From NCBI GenBank assembly GCA_963829705.1, contig CAWHJN010000005.1:124001-188000 (forward strand): 64,000 nucleotides of DNA. Direction: 5' to 3'. This document shows positions 42,902 to 50,774 of this stretch, piece by piece. The position numbers and the translations under genes were made by a program. The first letter of the stretch is position 1. Each line of letters opens with the position of its first letter. Source of the stretch: CAWHJN01 sp963829705. GTDB lineage: Bacteria; Bacteroidota; Rhodothermia; Rhodothermales; BA12. The notes under the pieces are model-generated. The model worked only from the letters and a program-made list of their open reading frames with translations. It did no database searches and was not told the DNA's origin.

Positions 42902-44905
42902 ATGCCTGTCCTCGCTGCCGCCGCCCCGCCGTTCCTGTTCGAACTCGTTGCCCTGCTGGGCATCAGCGTCGTCATCGCGTACGCGTGCTTCAAGCTGCGC
43001 CTCGTGCCCATCGTCGGGTTCGTGGTGGCGGGCGTGCTCATCGGGCCGAATGCCTTCGGCATCGTCCAGGACCCGGAGCTCGTCGACAGCATGGCGGAGA
43101 TCGGCGTGATCCTGCTGCTGTTTTCCATCGGCGTCGAGTTTTCGCTCGAAAAGCTGTCGCGCCTTTCGAGAGCGATCTTCGTCGGCGGCGGCACACAGGT
43201 GGGGCTGACGGTGGCGCTGACGACGCTCGTGCTCCTGCTGTTCGGGGTGGCGTGGAACGCGGCGCTCTACACCGGCTTCCTCGTCGCGCTCTCGTCGACG
43301 GCCATCGTGCTGTCGCTGCTGGCCGAGCGGGGCGAGACGAACACGCCGGCGGGTGGGCTGTCGCTGGCGTTCCTGATCTTCCAGGACCTGGCCATCATCG
43401 TGATGGTGATGGCGGTGCCGCTGCTGGCGGGTGGCGACGGCTCGACGCTGGGCACGCTGTGGGCGCTGGGGCGGGCGCTGCTCGTGATCGCGCTGGCGGT
43501 GGTGACGGCGCGCAAGGTCGTGCCGTTCGTGCTCGAAAAGATCGCGCAGACGCGGCGGCAGGAGCTGTTTCTGCTGGCCGTGGTGGCGGTGTGCTTTGGC
43601 ACGGCGTGGGCCGTCTCGCTGGCGGACGTGAGCGTGGCGCTGGGGGCGTTCCTCGCCGGCCTCGTCGTGAGCGAGAGCCGCTTCAGCGAGCAGGCGTTCA
43701 GCGAGATCGTGCCGCTGCGGACGGTGTTCAACGCGGTGTTCTTCGTGTCTGTCGGGATGCTCATGGACCCGTGGTTCGTCGTCGAAAACCTCGTGCTCGT
43801 GCTCGTGGTCACGCTGGGCGTGGTGGTGCTGAAAGTGCTCGTGACGGGCTTCAGCGTGCTCATCCTGAAGTACCCGGCGCGGCTGGCGGCCATCGTCGGG
43901 CTGGCGCTGGCGCAGATCGGCGAGTTCTCGTTCGTGCTCGAAAAGGCGGGCAGCGAGGCCGGGCTTTTGCCCGCCGGGCTGGAGACGGGCAGCCAGACGT
44001 TCATCGCCGTCTCGGTGCTGCTGATGCTGCTGACGCCGCTGCTGGTGCACTACGGGCCAAAGGCGGGCACATGGATCGCCCGGACGCCGCTGGGGCGTGT
44101 GGGGCAGGAGCCGGAGGTGCAGGCCGTCGACGAGCACCTCGAAGACCACGTCGTGATCGTCGGCTACGGGCCGTCGGGGCTACGCCTCACGCAGGTGCTG
44201 CAGCGCACCGAGATTCCGTACTGCGTCATCGAACTCAACCCGGCGGCGACGCTCCAGCCGGGCACGGGCGCGCACGCCCTCTACGGCGACGCCACGCGCC
44301 CGCACATCCTCGAAGCCGCAGGCATCCACAAGGCCAAGCTGTGCGTCGTCGTCATCAACGACGCGGCGGCTGCACAGCGCGTGACGCAACTCGCCAAAGT
44401 CCTCAACCCCACTGTGGAGGTCATCGCGCGCACGCGCTTCCTCACCGATGTCGAGAAGCTGTACCACGACGGCGCGGACATCGTCGTGCCGGAGGAGATG
44501 GAGACAACCGTTCGCATTTTCTCGCACGTGCTGGGTGCGTACATGATTCCGCCCGACGTGATCGAGGAGCAGGCGCGGATTCTGCGGGCGGGCGACTACC
44601 AGGTGCTGCGCGGCTCGATTCAGGAGGCGCACCTGATGGTGTTGCAGGGCCTCGACGAGGACGGCCTCCATACGCGCGCGGTGCTCGTGCGCGAGGGGGC
44701 GCCCGTGGCGGGCCGCACGCTGGCCGAACTCCAACTCCGGCAGCGCCACCGCCTCACGGTGCTGGCCGTGCGGCGTGGCAGCCGTACACACGGCAACCCG
44801 GCGGGGCACTTCCAGCTTCAGCCCGGCGACCGCCTCGTGCTCATCGGCAACGCCCTCGACTTCGCCGACAGCGCGGCGCTGTTTCGCCTGCCTTCGGCGG
44901 AGTAA
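42902..44905 (+). CDS. CPA2 family cation:proton antiporter with TrkA domains (KefB/RosB type)
   Basis: The 667-residue protein has about 12 helices of the Na+/H+ exchanger fold (residues 1-390; GVLIGPNAFG, LIFQDLAIIVMV, LALAQIGEFSFVLE), a TrkA-N domain with nucleotide-binding HVVIVGYGPSGLRL and ALYGDATRPHILEAAG, and a TrkA-C domain near the end (VAGRTLAELQLRQRHRLTVLAV). It probably extrudes K+ or Na+ under nucleotide control. The upstream ATG 42848 lies inside a hairpin and is less likely. Near the C-terminus the gene converges with a PepSY protein gene. Confidence 0.92.
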   Translation: MPVLAAAAPPFLFELVALLGISVVIAYACFKLRLVPIVGFVVAGVLIGPNAFGIVQDPELVDSMAEIGVILLLFSIGVEFSLEKLSRLSRAIFVGGGTQVGLTVALTTLVLLLFGVAWNAALYTGFLVALSSTAIVLSLLAERGETNTPAGGLSLAFLIFQDLAIIVMVMAVPLLAGGDGSTLGTLWALGRALLVIALAVVTARKVVPFVLEKIAQTRRQELFLLAVVAVCFGTAWAVSLADVSVALGAFLAGLVVSESRFSEQAFSEIVPLRTVFNAVFFVSVGMLMDPWFVVENLVLVLVVTLGVVVLKVLVTGFSVLILKYPARLAAIVGLALAQIGEFSFVLEKAGSEAGLLPAGLETGSQTFIAVSVLLMLLTPLLVHYGPKAGTWIARTPLGRVGQEPEVQAVDEHLEDHVVIVGYGPSGLRLTQVLQRTEIPYCVIELNPAATLQPGTGAHALYGDATRPHILEAAGIHKAKLCVVVINDAAAAQRVTQLAKVLNPTVEVIARTRFLTDVEKLYHDGADIVVPEEMETTVRIFSHVLGAYMIPPDVIEEQARILRAGDYQVLRGSIQEAHLMVLQGLDEDGLHTRAVLVREGAPVAGRTLAELQLRQRHRLTVLAVRRGSRTHGNPAGHFQLQPGDRLVLIGNALDFADSAALFRLPSAE

Positions 44906-44915
44906 GTCGTTGGGT

Positions 44916-44933
44916 GGGTTGGCTCCTCAACCC
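44916..44933. terminator. Short hairpin between convergent genes
   Basis: GGGTTG and CAACCC form a perfect 6-bp stem with a 6-base loop between the convergent stops of the antiporter and PepSY genes. No T-tract follows, so termination is only a guess from position. Confidence 0.3.
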
Positions 44934-44953
44934 TGAGTCAGCCCCTGTGCGGA

Positions 44954-45499
44954 TCAGGGCATTTTGCGGCGATCCGCGCGTGCCCACTTCGTTTTGTAGG
45001 GCAGGTAGAACAGGTAGAGCCCCGTCAGGTAGAGGCCCAGCAGCACCAGCGCGGCGGGAAAGAACACCCACAGCTTGACGTGGTCGTGAAACCACGAGCC
45101 GTCGTGCAGCGCCTCGATGAGGTCGGAGCGGCGCTTGGCCACGTGCAGCACGCCCCCGGTGGCCAGGTCGATCTGCACTTCCCAGCCGCCCTCGCGGGCC
45201 TGCACCTTGACGATCCCTTTGCGGGGCTGGACGTCCAGTTTGTCCACGTCGTCCCACGTCGAGATGCCCGCCGCGTCGGCACTCCGGGCGGCGCGCAGGA
45301 TGTCGTCGAGCGACACGCGCGGCGGGCTTCCCGGCGCCTCGCTGCGCTGCTCCGGCGGCTGGATCCAGGCCACCTGTTTCTTCCACAGCAGCAAGGTGCC
45401 CGTCACGAGCACGATCAGCAGGGGCACCGCCACGGCCACGGTGCCCCAGCGGTGCAGCTTGCGCGACCAGATGGCGAGGACCTTTCGTTTTGCACGCAC
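44954..45499 (-). CDS. PepSY-associated transmembrane protein
   Basis: The 181-residue protein has an N-terminal basic region (RAKRKVLAIWSRKLHRW), a helix (about residues 17-36), a periplasmic PepSY-like domain (LDDILRAARSADAAGI ... GWEVQIDLATGGVLHVAKRRSD) and a final helix pair (about 150-172). WFHDHVKLWVFFPAALVLLGLYLTGLYLFY is typical of PepSY-TM proteins, some of which are linked to siderophore-iron reduction. GTG 45499 is the preferred start; the ATG at 45598 adds 33 residues without similarity. Confidence 0.75.
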   Translation of the reverse strand: MRAKRKVLAIWSRKLHRWGTVAVAVPLLIVLVTGTLLLWKKQVAWIQPPEQRSEAPGSPPRVSLDDILRAARSADAAGISTWDDVDKLDVQPRKGIVKVQAREGGWEVQIDLATGGVLHVAKRRSDLIEALHDGSWFHDHVKLWVFFPAALVLLGLYLTGLYLFYLPYKTKWARADRRKMP

Positions 45500-45598
45500 G
45501 GGCGATCTCGGGCAGATGAACGGAGGATGATACGGCCCGTCTCTCCCTCGCAAGGAGGCAGAGCCGCAGGGCCTCGCTACTGGAAATGGACCTACCAA

Positions 45599-45629
45599 TT
45601 GACGGGGCGGCAGGCGCCGTGTATGTTGG
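45599..45629 (+). promoter_or_regulatory. Candidate Bacteroidota-type promoter, TTG-N20-TATGTTGG
   Basis: A TTG at 45599-45601 is separated by 20 bases from TATGTTGG (45622-45629), one mismatch from TAnnTTTG. The spacing fits the -33/-7 arrangement used by the Bacteroidota primary sigma factor. It lies 54 bases before the start of the Cys-rich protein gene. Confidence 0.5.
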
Positions 45630-45683
45630 TGCTGCGTGCCGCGCGTTTCGGGTGCCAGAACCCTTCACCAAACCCTCCCTGCC

Positions 45684-46130
45684 ATGGCTTTCTGGGAATG
45701 GATACCGTTTGCCAGCACCGTCGGGCACGCCCTCGCAGACCCACCGGGCCGCTCGTTTCACGATTACATCGACTGCGCGATGACGGAAACGGACTGTGTC
45801 GGCTCGTACGAGGAGATCGCGGCTGCCCGGCTCGTATGTCAGAAATGCATCGATGACAAGATGCGCGACTACGTCGCCGAGTGGATGTTCTCAGGGGCGC
45901 CGTCGGACGTCGTGGGGGCCATCGGCGGAGCCACGCTGGCCAAGTTTGCCGAGTCGCTGAGCAAGCTCGCCGCCAAACGCATCGCCCCGCGTCTGGCCGC
46001 GGTGGGAACGGGCGTCGGCGCGGCCCTCGCCCTCGACGGCGTCGTCGACATCGGCATTCAACTCAGCAAGGCCGCCGATATGTGGAGCGCGGCGCACAAG
46101 GCCAAACAGCGGTACTGCCAGTGCGCGTGA
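45684..46130 (+). CDS. Hypothetical Cys-rich small protein
   Basis: Not recognised. The 148-residue protein begins MAFWEWIPFASTVGHALADPPG. It has three cysteine groupings: CAMTETDC (about 32-39), CQKC (about 53-56) and a terminal CQC. A hydrophobic Gly/Ala-rich region (about 72-125, GAIGGATLAKFAESLSKLAA and VGTGVGAALALDGVVDIGIQL) could be membrane-associated helices or a glycine-zipper hairpin. The cysteines might bind metal. A promoter-like element precedes it. It converges with the MarC gene. Confidence 0.6.
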   Translation: MAFWEWIPFASTVGHALADPPGRSFHDYIDCAMTETDCVGSYEEIAAARLVCQKCIDDKMRDYVAEWMFSGAPSDVVGAIGGATLAKFAESLSKLAAKRIAPRLAAVGTGVGAALALDGVVDIGIQLSKAADMWSAAHKAKQRYCQCA

Positions 46131-46139
46131 CGGCGCGCT

Positions 46140-46754
46140 TCACATCAGATCTATCATCCCCACGATGCCCGTGCGGATCATGGCGACGGAGATGGCGGCG
46201 AGGAACAGGCTGGCGACTTTGGCGACGGCCTTCGACGTGTTCGCGCCCAGCTTCTTAAGCACCGCCGGGCCTGCAAAAAAGAGCACCAGCACCAGCAGCA
46301 GGTTCAGCGTCAGCGATGCCATCGTGGCCGGGTAGCCGTAGTTCTGCTGCGACACGATGATGGTGGTGATGGCGGCGGGGCCGATGACGAGCGGAATACC
46401 CAGCGGCACGATGCCGACGCCGTGATCCTCCATCTCCGTCTCGCTGTCGGGCGCGCGGCGCTTGAGGTCGCTGAAGAGCAGGTCGGAGATCGAGAGCACG
46501 AGCAGGATCAGCCCGCCGCCCACGCGCAGGTCGTTGACGGTGATGCCGAGCGTGGCGAAGATGACGTCGCCCGCGAACAGGATGAGCATCGCCACGATGA
46601 AGGCGGCCACGACGGCTTGCACGGCGAGGCGGCGGCGCTGCTGCGTCGTCATGCCGTCGGTGAGGCCGATAAAGAGCGGCAGGATGCCGAGCACGTTGAC
46701 GGCCACGAACAGGGGCAGAAACGCGCTCAGGAAATCGTTGAACGTGAAGGACAT
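46140..46754 (-). CDS. MarC family integral membrane protein
   Basis: The 204-residue protein has six predicted helices and MarC/UPF0056 features: FLPLFVAVNVLGILPLFIGLT at the N-terminus, GGGLILLVLSISDLL and VPLGIPLVIGPAAITTIIV. The function of the family is uncertain, and earlier links to drug resistance were not confirmed. ATG 46754 starts the conserved region. It lies opposite the lipoprotein gene that follows divergently. Confidence 0.88.
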   Translation of the reverse strand: MSFTFNDFLSAFLPLFVAVNVLGILPLFIGLTDGMTTQQRRRLAVQAVVAAFIVAMLILFAGDVIFATLGITVNDLRVGGGLILLVLSISDLLFSDLKRRAPDSETEMEDHGVGIVPLGIPLVIGPAAITTIIVSQQNYGYPATMASLTLNLLLVLVLFFAGPAVLKKLGANTSKAVAKVASLFLAAISVAMIRTGIVGMIDLM

Positions 46755-46902
46755 GGACACGCCCGAAGCGGGCTTTGTGGGCAGAGGGAGAAAAGCGGCG
46801 CAACCTTCACCGCCGCGCGGGGTCTGTGAAAGGGGCACACTCGTACAGAGCGCCCGTTCCTACGCAACACCGCGGCCCGCGACGCCGCCCTTTCCGCTCC
46901 CG

Positions 46903-47400
46903 ATGACGCGAACCGCTCAAATTCTCGCCCTCCTCACGTTCACAGTCGTCCTCGCAGGCTGCAAAAAGCCCGAGCGCGTCGGCGAAGTGGTGCTGGGCGA
47001 CGACGGTGCGATGCCGGTGTCGTTCGAGATCGTCGGGGCCGGTGCTCGCGCCGACGTACCCGCTCCGCTCACCACGACCGTTACCCAGGCGTCGATGTGG
47101 GACACGCTGCGGCCACGTCTCACCTTCACCCGCCCGCCTGCGCCGGTGGACTTCGCGGGCGCGATGCTCGTCGTCGTCGCGCCGGCGGTGCCGTCGAGCG
47201 GGCACAGCGTGCGCGTCGAGGCCATCGAGGAGGACGCCGACGGCCTCCATGTCAGCTACGTCGTCTACGCCCCGGCGGCGGACTGCCTCACCGAGGGCCG
47301 CCCGCAGACGCCCTTTCAGGTGGTGCGCCTGCGGCGGATCGACGGCCCCGTCCGCTTCACCGCGCGCGCGGAGCCGCTGAAATGCACGTTCGACTGGTGA
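46903..47400 (+). CDS. Lipoprotein with PrcB-like C-terminal domain
   Basis: The 165-residue protein has a lipoprotein signal peptide with lipobox LAGC (Cys20). The C-terminal region, with PVDFAGAMLVVVAPAVPSSGHSVRVEAIEED and LHVSYVVYAPAADC, matches the pattern of the PrcB C-terminal domain found in many hypothetical lipoproteins. Two late cysteines may form a disulfide. The context TTTCCGCTCCCG-ATG has no Shine-Dalgarno. Role unknown. Confidence 0.65.
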   Translation: MTRTAQILALLTFTVVLAGCKKPERVGEVVLGDDGAMPVSFEIVGAGARADVPAPLTTTVTQASMWDTLRPRLTFTRPPAPVDFAGAMLVVVAPAVPSSGHSVRVEAIEEDADGLHVSYVVYAPAADCLTEGRPQTPFQVVRLRRIDGPVRFTARAEPLKCTFDW

Positions 47401-47459
47401 TGGGTCACCGGTCAGCGGGTCGGTGACGAATGCCTACTGACAAATCACCAGCCCCCGAC

Positions 47460-47494
47460 AAAAAACCCGGCAGACACGAAAAGCATCTGCCGGG
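47460..47494 (-). terminator. Intrinsic terminator of the acidic small-protein gene
   Basis: Bases 47466-47474 and 47486-47494 are a perfect 9-bp inverted repeat with an 11-base loop. On the minus strand it is followed by six T (47465-47460). It lies about 30 bases after the stop of the acidic gene, which supports that this small gene is transcribed. Confidence 0.85.
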
Positions 47495-47521
47495 CGGATG
47501 GGAGCGGCGAGGCGTCAGGAC

Positions 47522-47761
47522 TTACTCGTCCTCATCGTCCTCGTCGTCGAACAGGAGATCTTCGTCGTCCTCGTCGTCGAGGTCGTCGTCGTCTCCGAAG
47601 TCGAGATCGTCGTCGTCGAGGTCGTCCTCATCGTCGAGATCATCGTCGTCGAGGTCGTCTTCTTCCAGGTTGACCGGGAGAACGAGCAGATCTTCTTCCT
47701 CGGTAGTTAGCAGCATGCTCATGGCAGCAAGGGCTTGGGTTCGGGAGGCGGGAAAAGCCAT
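47522..47761 (-). CDS. Small, extremely acidic (poly-Asp/Glu) protein
   Basis: The 79-residue protein has a normal first 30 residues (MAFPASRTQALAAMSMLLTT, then EEEDLLVLPV) and a tail of about 47 residues built almost only of Asp, Glu and Leu in repeated LDD and DDED units, with one FG and one Phe. No known family. It is probably disordered and could bind cations or basic proteins. A terminator follows and a TTG-N21-TAATCTCG promoter-like pair precedes it, so it looks like a single-gene unit. ATG 47722 is an alternative start. Confidence 0.6.
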   Translation of the reverse strand: MAFPASRTQALAAMSMLLTTEEEDLLVLPVNLEEDDLDDDDLDDEDDLDDDDLDFGDDDDLDDEDDEDLLFDDEDDEDE

Positions 47762-47787
47762 ACGCGCGCGGCACGAAGCCGCCCCCG

Positions 47788-47819
47788 CGAGATTACACGG
47801 CGCGTGTGGCCAAAAGCAA
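47788..47819 (-). promoter_or_regulatory. Candidate promoter of the acidic small-protein gene
   Basis: On the minus strand TTG (47819-47817) and TAATCTCG (47795-47788) are 21 bases apart; the second differs from TAnnTTTG at two positions. The start codon follows after 26 bases. Confidence 0.35.
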
Positions 47820-47876
47820 GGCGGTTTGCAGGACGGTAACAAAAAATCGTCCTTTCTCGAAAGCACACACAGGGCC

Positions 47877-47906
47877 TTGAACAGCGCGCGAGGCGGCGGC
47901 GTATCA
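47877..47906 (+). promoter_or_regulatory. Candidate promoter, TTG-N19-TATCATGC
   Basis: TTG at 47877-47879 and TATCATGC at 47899-47906 are spaced by 19 bases, the usual -33/-7 spacing in Bacteroidota, although the -7 box matches only in part. The gene at 47936 starts 29 bases downstream. Confidence 0.4.
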
Positions 47907-47935
47907 TGCGCCTCCTGGAAATTCTGCCTACCACC

Positions 47936-48358
47936 ATGTCCGATTTCAACGAACGCAGCGCATACCCGTCGCCCGACGAGTTCAAGGTGATGCGCCCTGA
48001 ATACACCGAAACCGAGGACGGCTTCGTGCGCGCCTCGATCACGATCACGCCGTTTCGCGTGACGGGCGAGAGCACCACGCGCCCCGGTGCGCGCCGCGCC
48101 GCGCTCTATGACGCCGAGAAGACGTACCGCTCCTACCATCCCTCGTACCGCATCGACAGCCCGTTCCCCGACGAGTTCGTGGACACCGACGGCGCGACGT
48201 GGAAGCGCGTGCCGCCCATGCACCGCGACAAGCTCGGCGACTACTCGTTCGTGCCCGCGGGCGAAAGCGCGGACGACGAGGATTATGCCGACATCGAGCA
48301 GATGCTCTCGTGGGACATCCGCCCCGAAGGCCAAGCAGCCGAAGCAGACGAGGAGTGA
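47936..48358 (+). CDS. Hypothetical protein
   Basis: Not recognised. The 140-residue soluble protein is rich in aromatic and acidic residues, with SAYPSPDEFKVMRPEYTETE, RAALYDAEKTYRSYHPSYRI and an acidic end (ADDEDYADIEQML, EADEE). It has no signal peptide or membrane helix. The ATG at 47936 in CTACCACC-ATG context is preferred over 47906, which overlaps the promoter-like box. It is followed by a YcxB-like gene on the same strand after 20 bases. Confidence 0.6.
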   Translation: MSDFNERSAYPSPDEFKVMRPEYTETEDGFVRASITITPFRVTGESTTRPGARRAALYDAEKTYRSYHPSYRIDSPFPDEFVDTDGATWKRVPPMHRDKLGDYSFVPAGESADDEDYADIEQMLSWDIRPEGQAAEADEE

Positions 48359-48378
48359 GCCCCTGCACAACCTGAACG

Positions 48379-48894
48379 ATGGAGCACTCTGTTACAGCGC
48401 GTTACACGTGGACCGCTGATGAACTGATGCAGGGCGTGCGGTACCACCGTCGTCGTGGACAAGGTCGCCGCCAGCGCTGGCTCGCTTGGTGGATAACAGG
48501 AGTAGCGGTATCAGGTATCATCATGGCTATCTGGGCAGACACGCTGGGCTCGAGTGCTCTGCTGTTTGTTCTCCTTGCAGCGGGCCTCGCCGGAATCTTG
48601 CTTCCCGACTGGCTCACGAGACGCCAGATGACGGCCAGCGCGGCGCAGAGCCGACCCATCACGATTGCTCTTTCGGAAAACGGGATGGAGTCGAACGTCA
48701 CGGGGGTTTCGCAGAATCAATGGACCTGGCCCGCTCTCAGCGAAGCCGTTCAAACGCCGGAGGGACTGCTCGTGTACCTGAACAAGGCCTCGTTTGTGTG
48801 GCTTCCCGAGCACGCGTTCTCCAGTCCAGCGGAGGCGCGACGCGCGTACGATATAGCATCCGCGCACGCGCCCAAATTTAGCCGCGTGAAGTGA
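48379..48894 (+). CDS. YcxB-like membrane protein
   Basis: The 171-residue protein begins with YTWTADELMQGVRYHRRR, contains two helices (about 36-52 and 58-76) and a C-terminal beta domain (ITIALSENGMESNVTG, WTWPALSEAVQTPEGLLVYLNKASFVWLPEHAF). This fits the YcxB-like family, which has no assigned function. The final 17 bases overlap the convergent Pmp3-like gene. Confidence 0.65.
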   Translation: MEHSVTARYTWTADELMQGVRYHRRRGQGRRQRWLAWWITGVAVSGIIMAIWADTLGSSALLFVLLAAGLAGILLPDWLTRRQMTASAAQSRPITIALSENGMESNVTGVSQNQWTWPALSEAVQTPEGLLVYLNKASFVWLPEHAFSSPAEARRAYDIASAHAPKFSRVK

Positions 48895-49096
48895 CGCGCT
48901 TGCTTTTCCCCCTCGGGCGAGGCTGGCTCCCCGAGATCCGAGGCCGCCGGAGCACCCAGAAGGCGTGGACCACGCCGGGCAGATAGAAAAGAAGGGTCAG
49001 CGCGACGTTCAGCCAGAAGACGCCCGTAAATCCGGTGCGGACGTAGACGCTCAGCGGCGGCAGGGCGATGGTGAGGACGACGCGGGGCGCTTTCAT
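48878..49096 (-). CDS. YqaE/Pmp3 family small membrane protein
   Basis: The 72-residue proteolipid has two helices: VVLTIALPPLSVYVRTG (about 6-22) and FWLNVALTLLFYLPGVVHAFWVL (about 27-49). PPLSV and LTLLFYLPGVVHAFWV are diagnostic of the Pmp3/YqaE group, linked to membrane potential and cold or salt stress. It has a basic C-terminal extension of about 20 residues beyond the usual length. Its start overlaps the stop of the CCA-adding enzyme gene (ATGA), indicating translational coupling. Confidence 0.85.
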   Translation of the reverse strand: MKAPRVVLTIALPPLSVYVRTGFTGVFWLNVALTLLFYLPGVVHAFWVLRRPRISGSQPRPRGKSKRVTSRG

Positions 49097-50718
49097 GCGT
49101 CTGCCTCGGTGGTCGGCAGCAGCGCCTCGCGCCGCAGTCCGTCGAGGTAGGCGAGCGCCGCGTCGTCTTTTTCGGGCAACGGGTGCGTGGCGAGGGCTTC
49201 GCGCAGCGCGCCGAGGGCCTTGCGGTCGCTGGAGGTGAGCGTGCGGATGAGGTGGTCGAACAGGTGGCCTCGCCGCAGCGCGTCGTCGCGGTGCTGCATC
49301 ATGAAGGCGTAGGCGGCATCGTGCTCGTTGGGAATTTCGCCGTCGAGGATGGCTTCTTTGATGCGCTCTTTGAGGATGCCCACGGCCAGTCCCTCCTGCA
49401 CGCCCAGCGCCTCCATGATCTCGTAGCCGTCCACGGGCGGCTGGAACGTGCGGACGTGGTCTTTCTCCTCGACCGTCCGCATCTTCTCCTCGACAACGTC
49501 GAAGCCGCGCCGGTAGCGGCGCACACGCCGGGGGTTTTTGCTCGTCAGGTCGGCCCGCACGAGCGTCATCAAATCGTCCACATGCTCGCCCGCGTCGAAA
49601 AGCAGGCGGCGCACGGCACTGTCGGTTACCTCGTCGTCCACGAGGGCATGGGGGCGGTGGTGCATACGGACGAGGTCGCGCACGTAGTCGAGGCGGTGGT
49701 CGAGGGGCAGTTTGAGGCGGCGGAAGACGTGCGGCACCATGCGGCTGCCCACGTCGTCGTGCCCGTGGAACGTCCAGTTGCCGCGAAAAAACCGCTTGGT
49801 GCGCGCCTTGCCGATGTCGTGCAAAAGCGCGGCCCAGCGCAGGTAGCGCGTCTCGTCGGCGTCGCGGTCCGTCGTCGCGGCGGCGAGGTTGTCGAGCACC
49901 TGGAGCGAGTGGTAAAAGTTGTCTTTGTGCCCCACTCCGTCGATGGCCTCGACGCCCGCGAGGGCGGTGAGCTCGGGCAGCAGGTGTTCGAGCACGCCGC
50001 CCTCGTAGAGCACTTTCCACCCGCGCGACGGCACGGGCGTGGCGATGAGTTTCTGCACCTCGTCCGCCACGCGCTCCATCGAGACGATCTCGATGCGGGC
50101 GGCAGCGGCGCGCATCGCTTCCGTCGCGGCGTCGTCCACGCGGAAGCCCAGCTGGGCGGCGAAGCGTGCAGCGCGCACCATGCGGAGCGGGTCGTCTTCA
50201 AAGGTCTGCGCCGGGTCGAGGGGTGTGCGGAGCAGCCCGGCATCCAGATCGGCCAGCCCGCCGAAAAGGTCGAGGAGCGTGCCGAAGCGATCGGGGTGCA
50301 GGTCGAGCGCGAGCGCGTTGACGGTGAAGTCGCGCCGGGCGAGGTCGTCGTCGAGCGTACCCATTTCGACCTCGGGCTTGCGCGAATCGTGACGATAGCT
50401 CTCGCGCCGCGCCGTCACGAACTCCAGCACGAGCCCGCCTGCTTTTTCGGGCAGCCGGATGGCGGCCGTCCCGAAGGTGGGATACAGGTGTACCTGCTGC
50501 CCGCGCAGCGCTTTCGCCACCTGCCGGGCCACGCGCAGACCGGCGTTTTCGCCGACGGCCACGAAGTCGAGGTCGGTGGTGGACCGGCCCAGCAGCAGAT
50601 CTCGCACCGCACCGCCGACGGCGTACACCGGCACGCCATCCCGCGCGGCGACCTCGCCTACACGGCGCAGCACATCGCGGAACGGAGCCGGGTCGAGGAG
50701 AGCGGAGAGATCGGACAC
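49093..50718 (-). CDS. CCA-adding tRNA nucleotidyltransferase / poly(A) polymerase family with HD domain
   Basis: The 541-residue protein has a class II nucleotidyltransferase domain (VYAVGGAVRDLLLGRSTTDLDFVAVG, about 30-55, with the DxD metal site), RNA- and dNTP-selecting segments (LARRDFTVNALALDL, DPLRMVRAARFAAQLGF), then an HD domain (FYHSLQVLDNLA, ALLHDIGKARTK) and a helical tail. It repairs and completes tRNA 3' CCA ends; the HD domain may act as a phosphohydrolase. It is upstream of and overlaps the Pmp3-like gene. Confidence 0.92.
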   Translation of the reverse strand: MSDLSALLDPAPFRDVLRRVGEVAARDGVPVYAVGGAVRDLLLGRSTTDLDFVAVGENAGLRVARQVAKALRGQQVHLYPTFGTAAIRLPEKAGGLVLEFVTARRESYRHDSRKPEVEMGTLDDDLARRDFTVNALALDLHPDRFGTLLDLFGGLADLDAGLLRTPLDPAQTFEDDPLRMVRAARFAAQLGFRVDDAATEAMRAAAARIEIVSMERVADEVQKLIATPVPSRGWKVLYEGGVLEHLLPELTALAGVEAIDGVGHKDNFYHSLQVLDNLAAATTDRDADETRYLRWAALLHDIGKARTKRFFRGNWTFHGHDDVGSRMVPHVFRRLKLPLDHRLDYVRDLVRMHHRPHALVDDEVTDSAVRRLLFDAGEHVDDLMTLVRADLTSKNPRRVRRYRRGFDVVEEKMRTVEEKDHVRTFQPPVDGYEIMEALGVQEGLAVGILKERIKEAILDGEIPNEHDAAYAFMMQHRDDALRRGHLFDHLIRTLTSSDRKALGALREALATHPLPEKDDAALAYLDGLRREALLPTTEADA

Positions 50719-50734
50719 GGGGAGGAGGTTGGAT

Positions 50735-50774
50735 GGTTGGGGTTGTTGGGTGGCTCAAAACAACTTAACCAACC
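50735..50774. repeat. TTGGTTGG-type inverted repeat between ribE and the CCA enzyme gene
   Basis: GGTTGG (50735-50740) pairs with CCAACC (50769-50774), and GTTGTT (50742-50747) with AACAAC (50759-50764), in an interrupted stem. It belongs to the TTGG-rich intergenic family of this window and reaches into the last codons of ribE. Confidence 0.45.

Noticed and set aside
47525..47690. GTC/GTCGTC tandem repeats suggestive of a CRISPR or microsatellite
   Set aside because: They are the Asp/Glu codons of the acidic small protein, lack spacer structure and are explained by coding.
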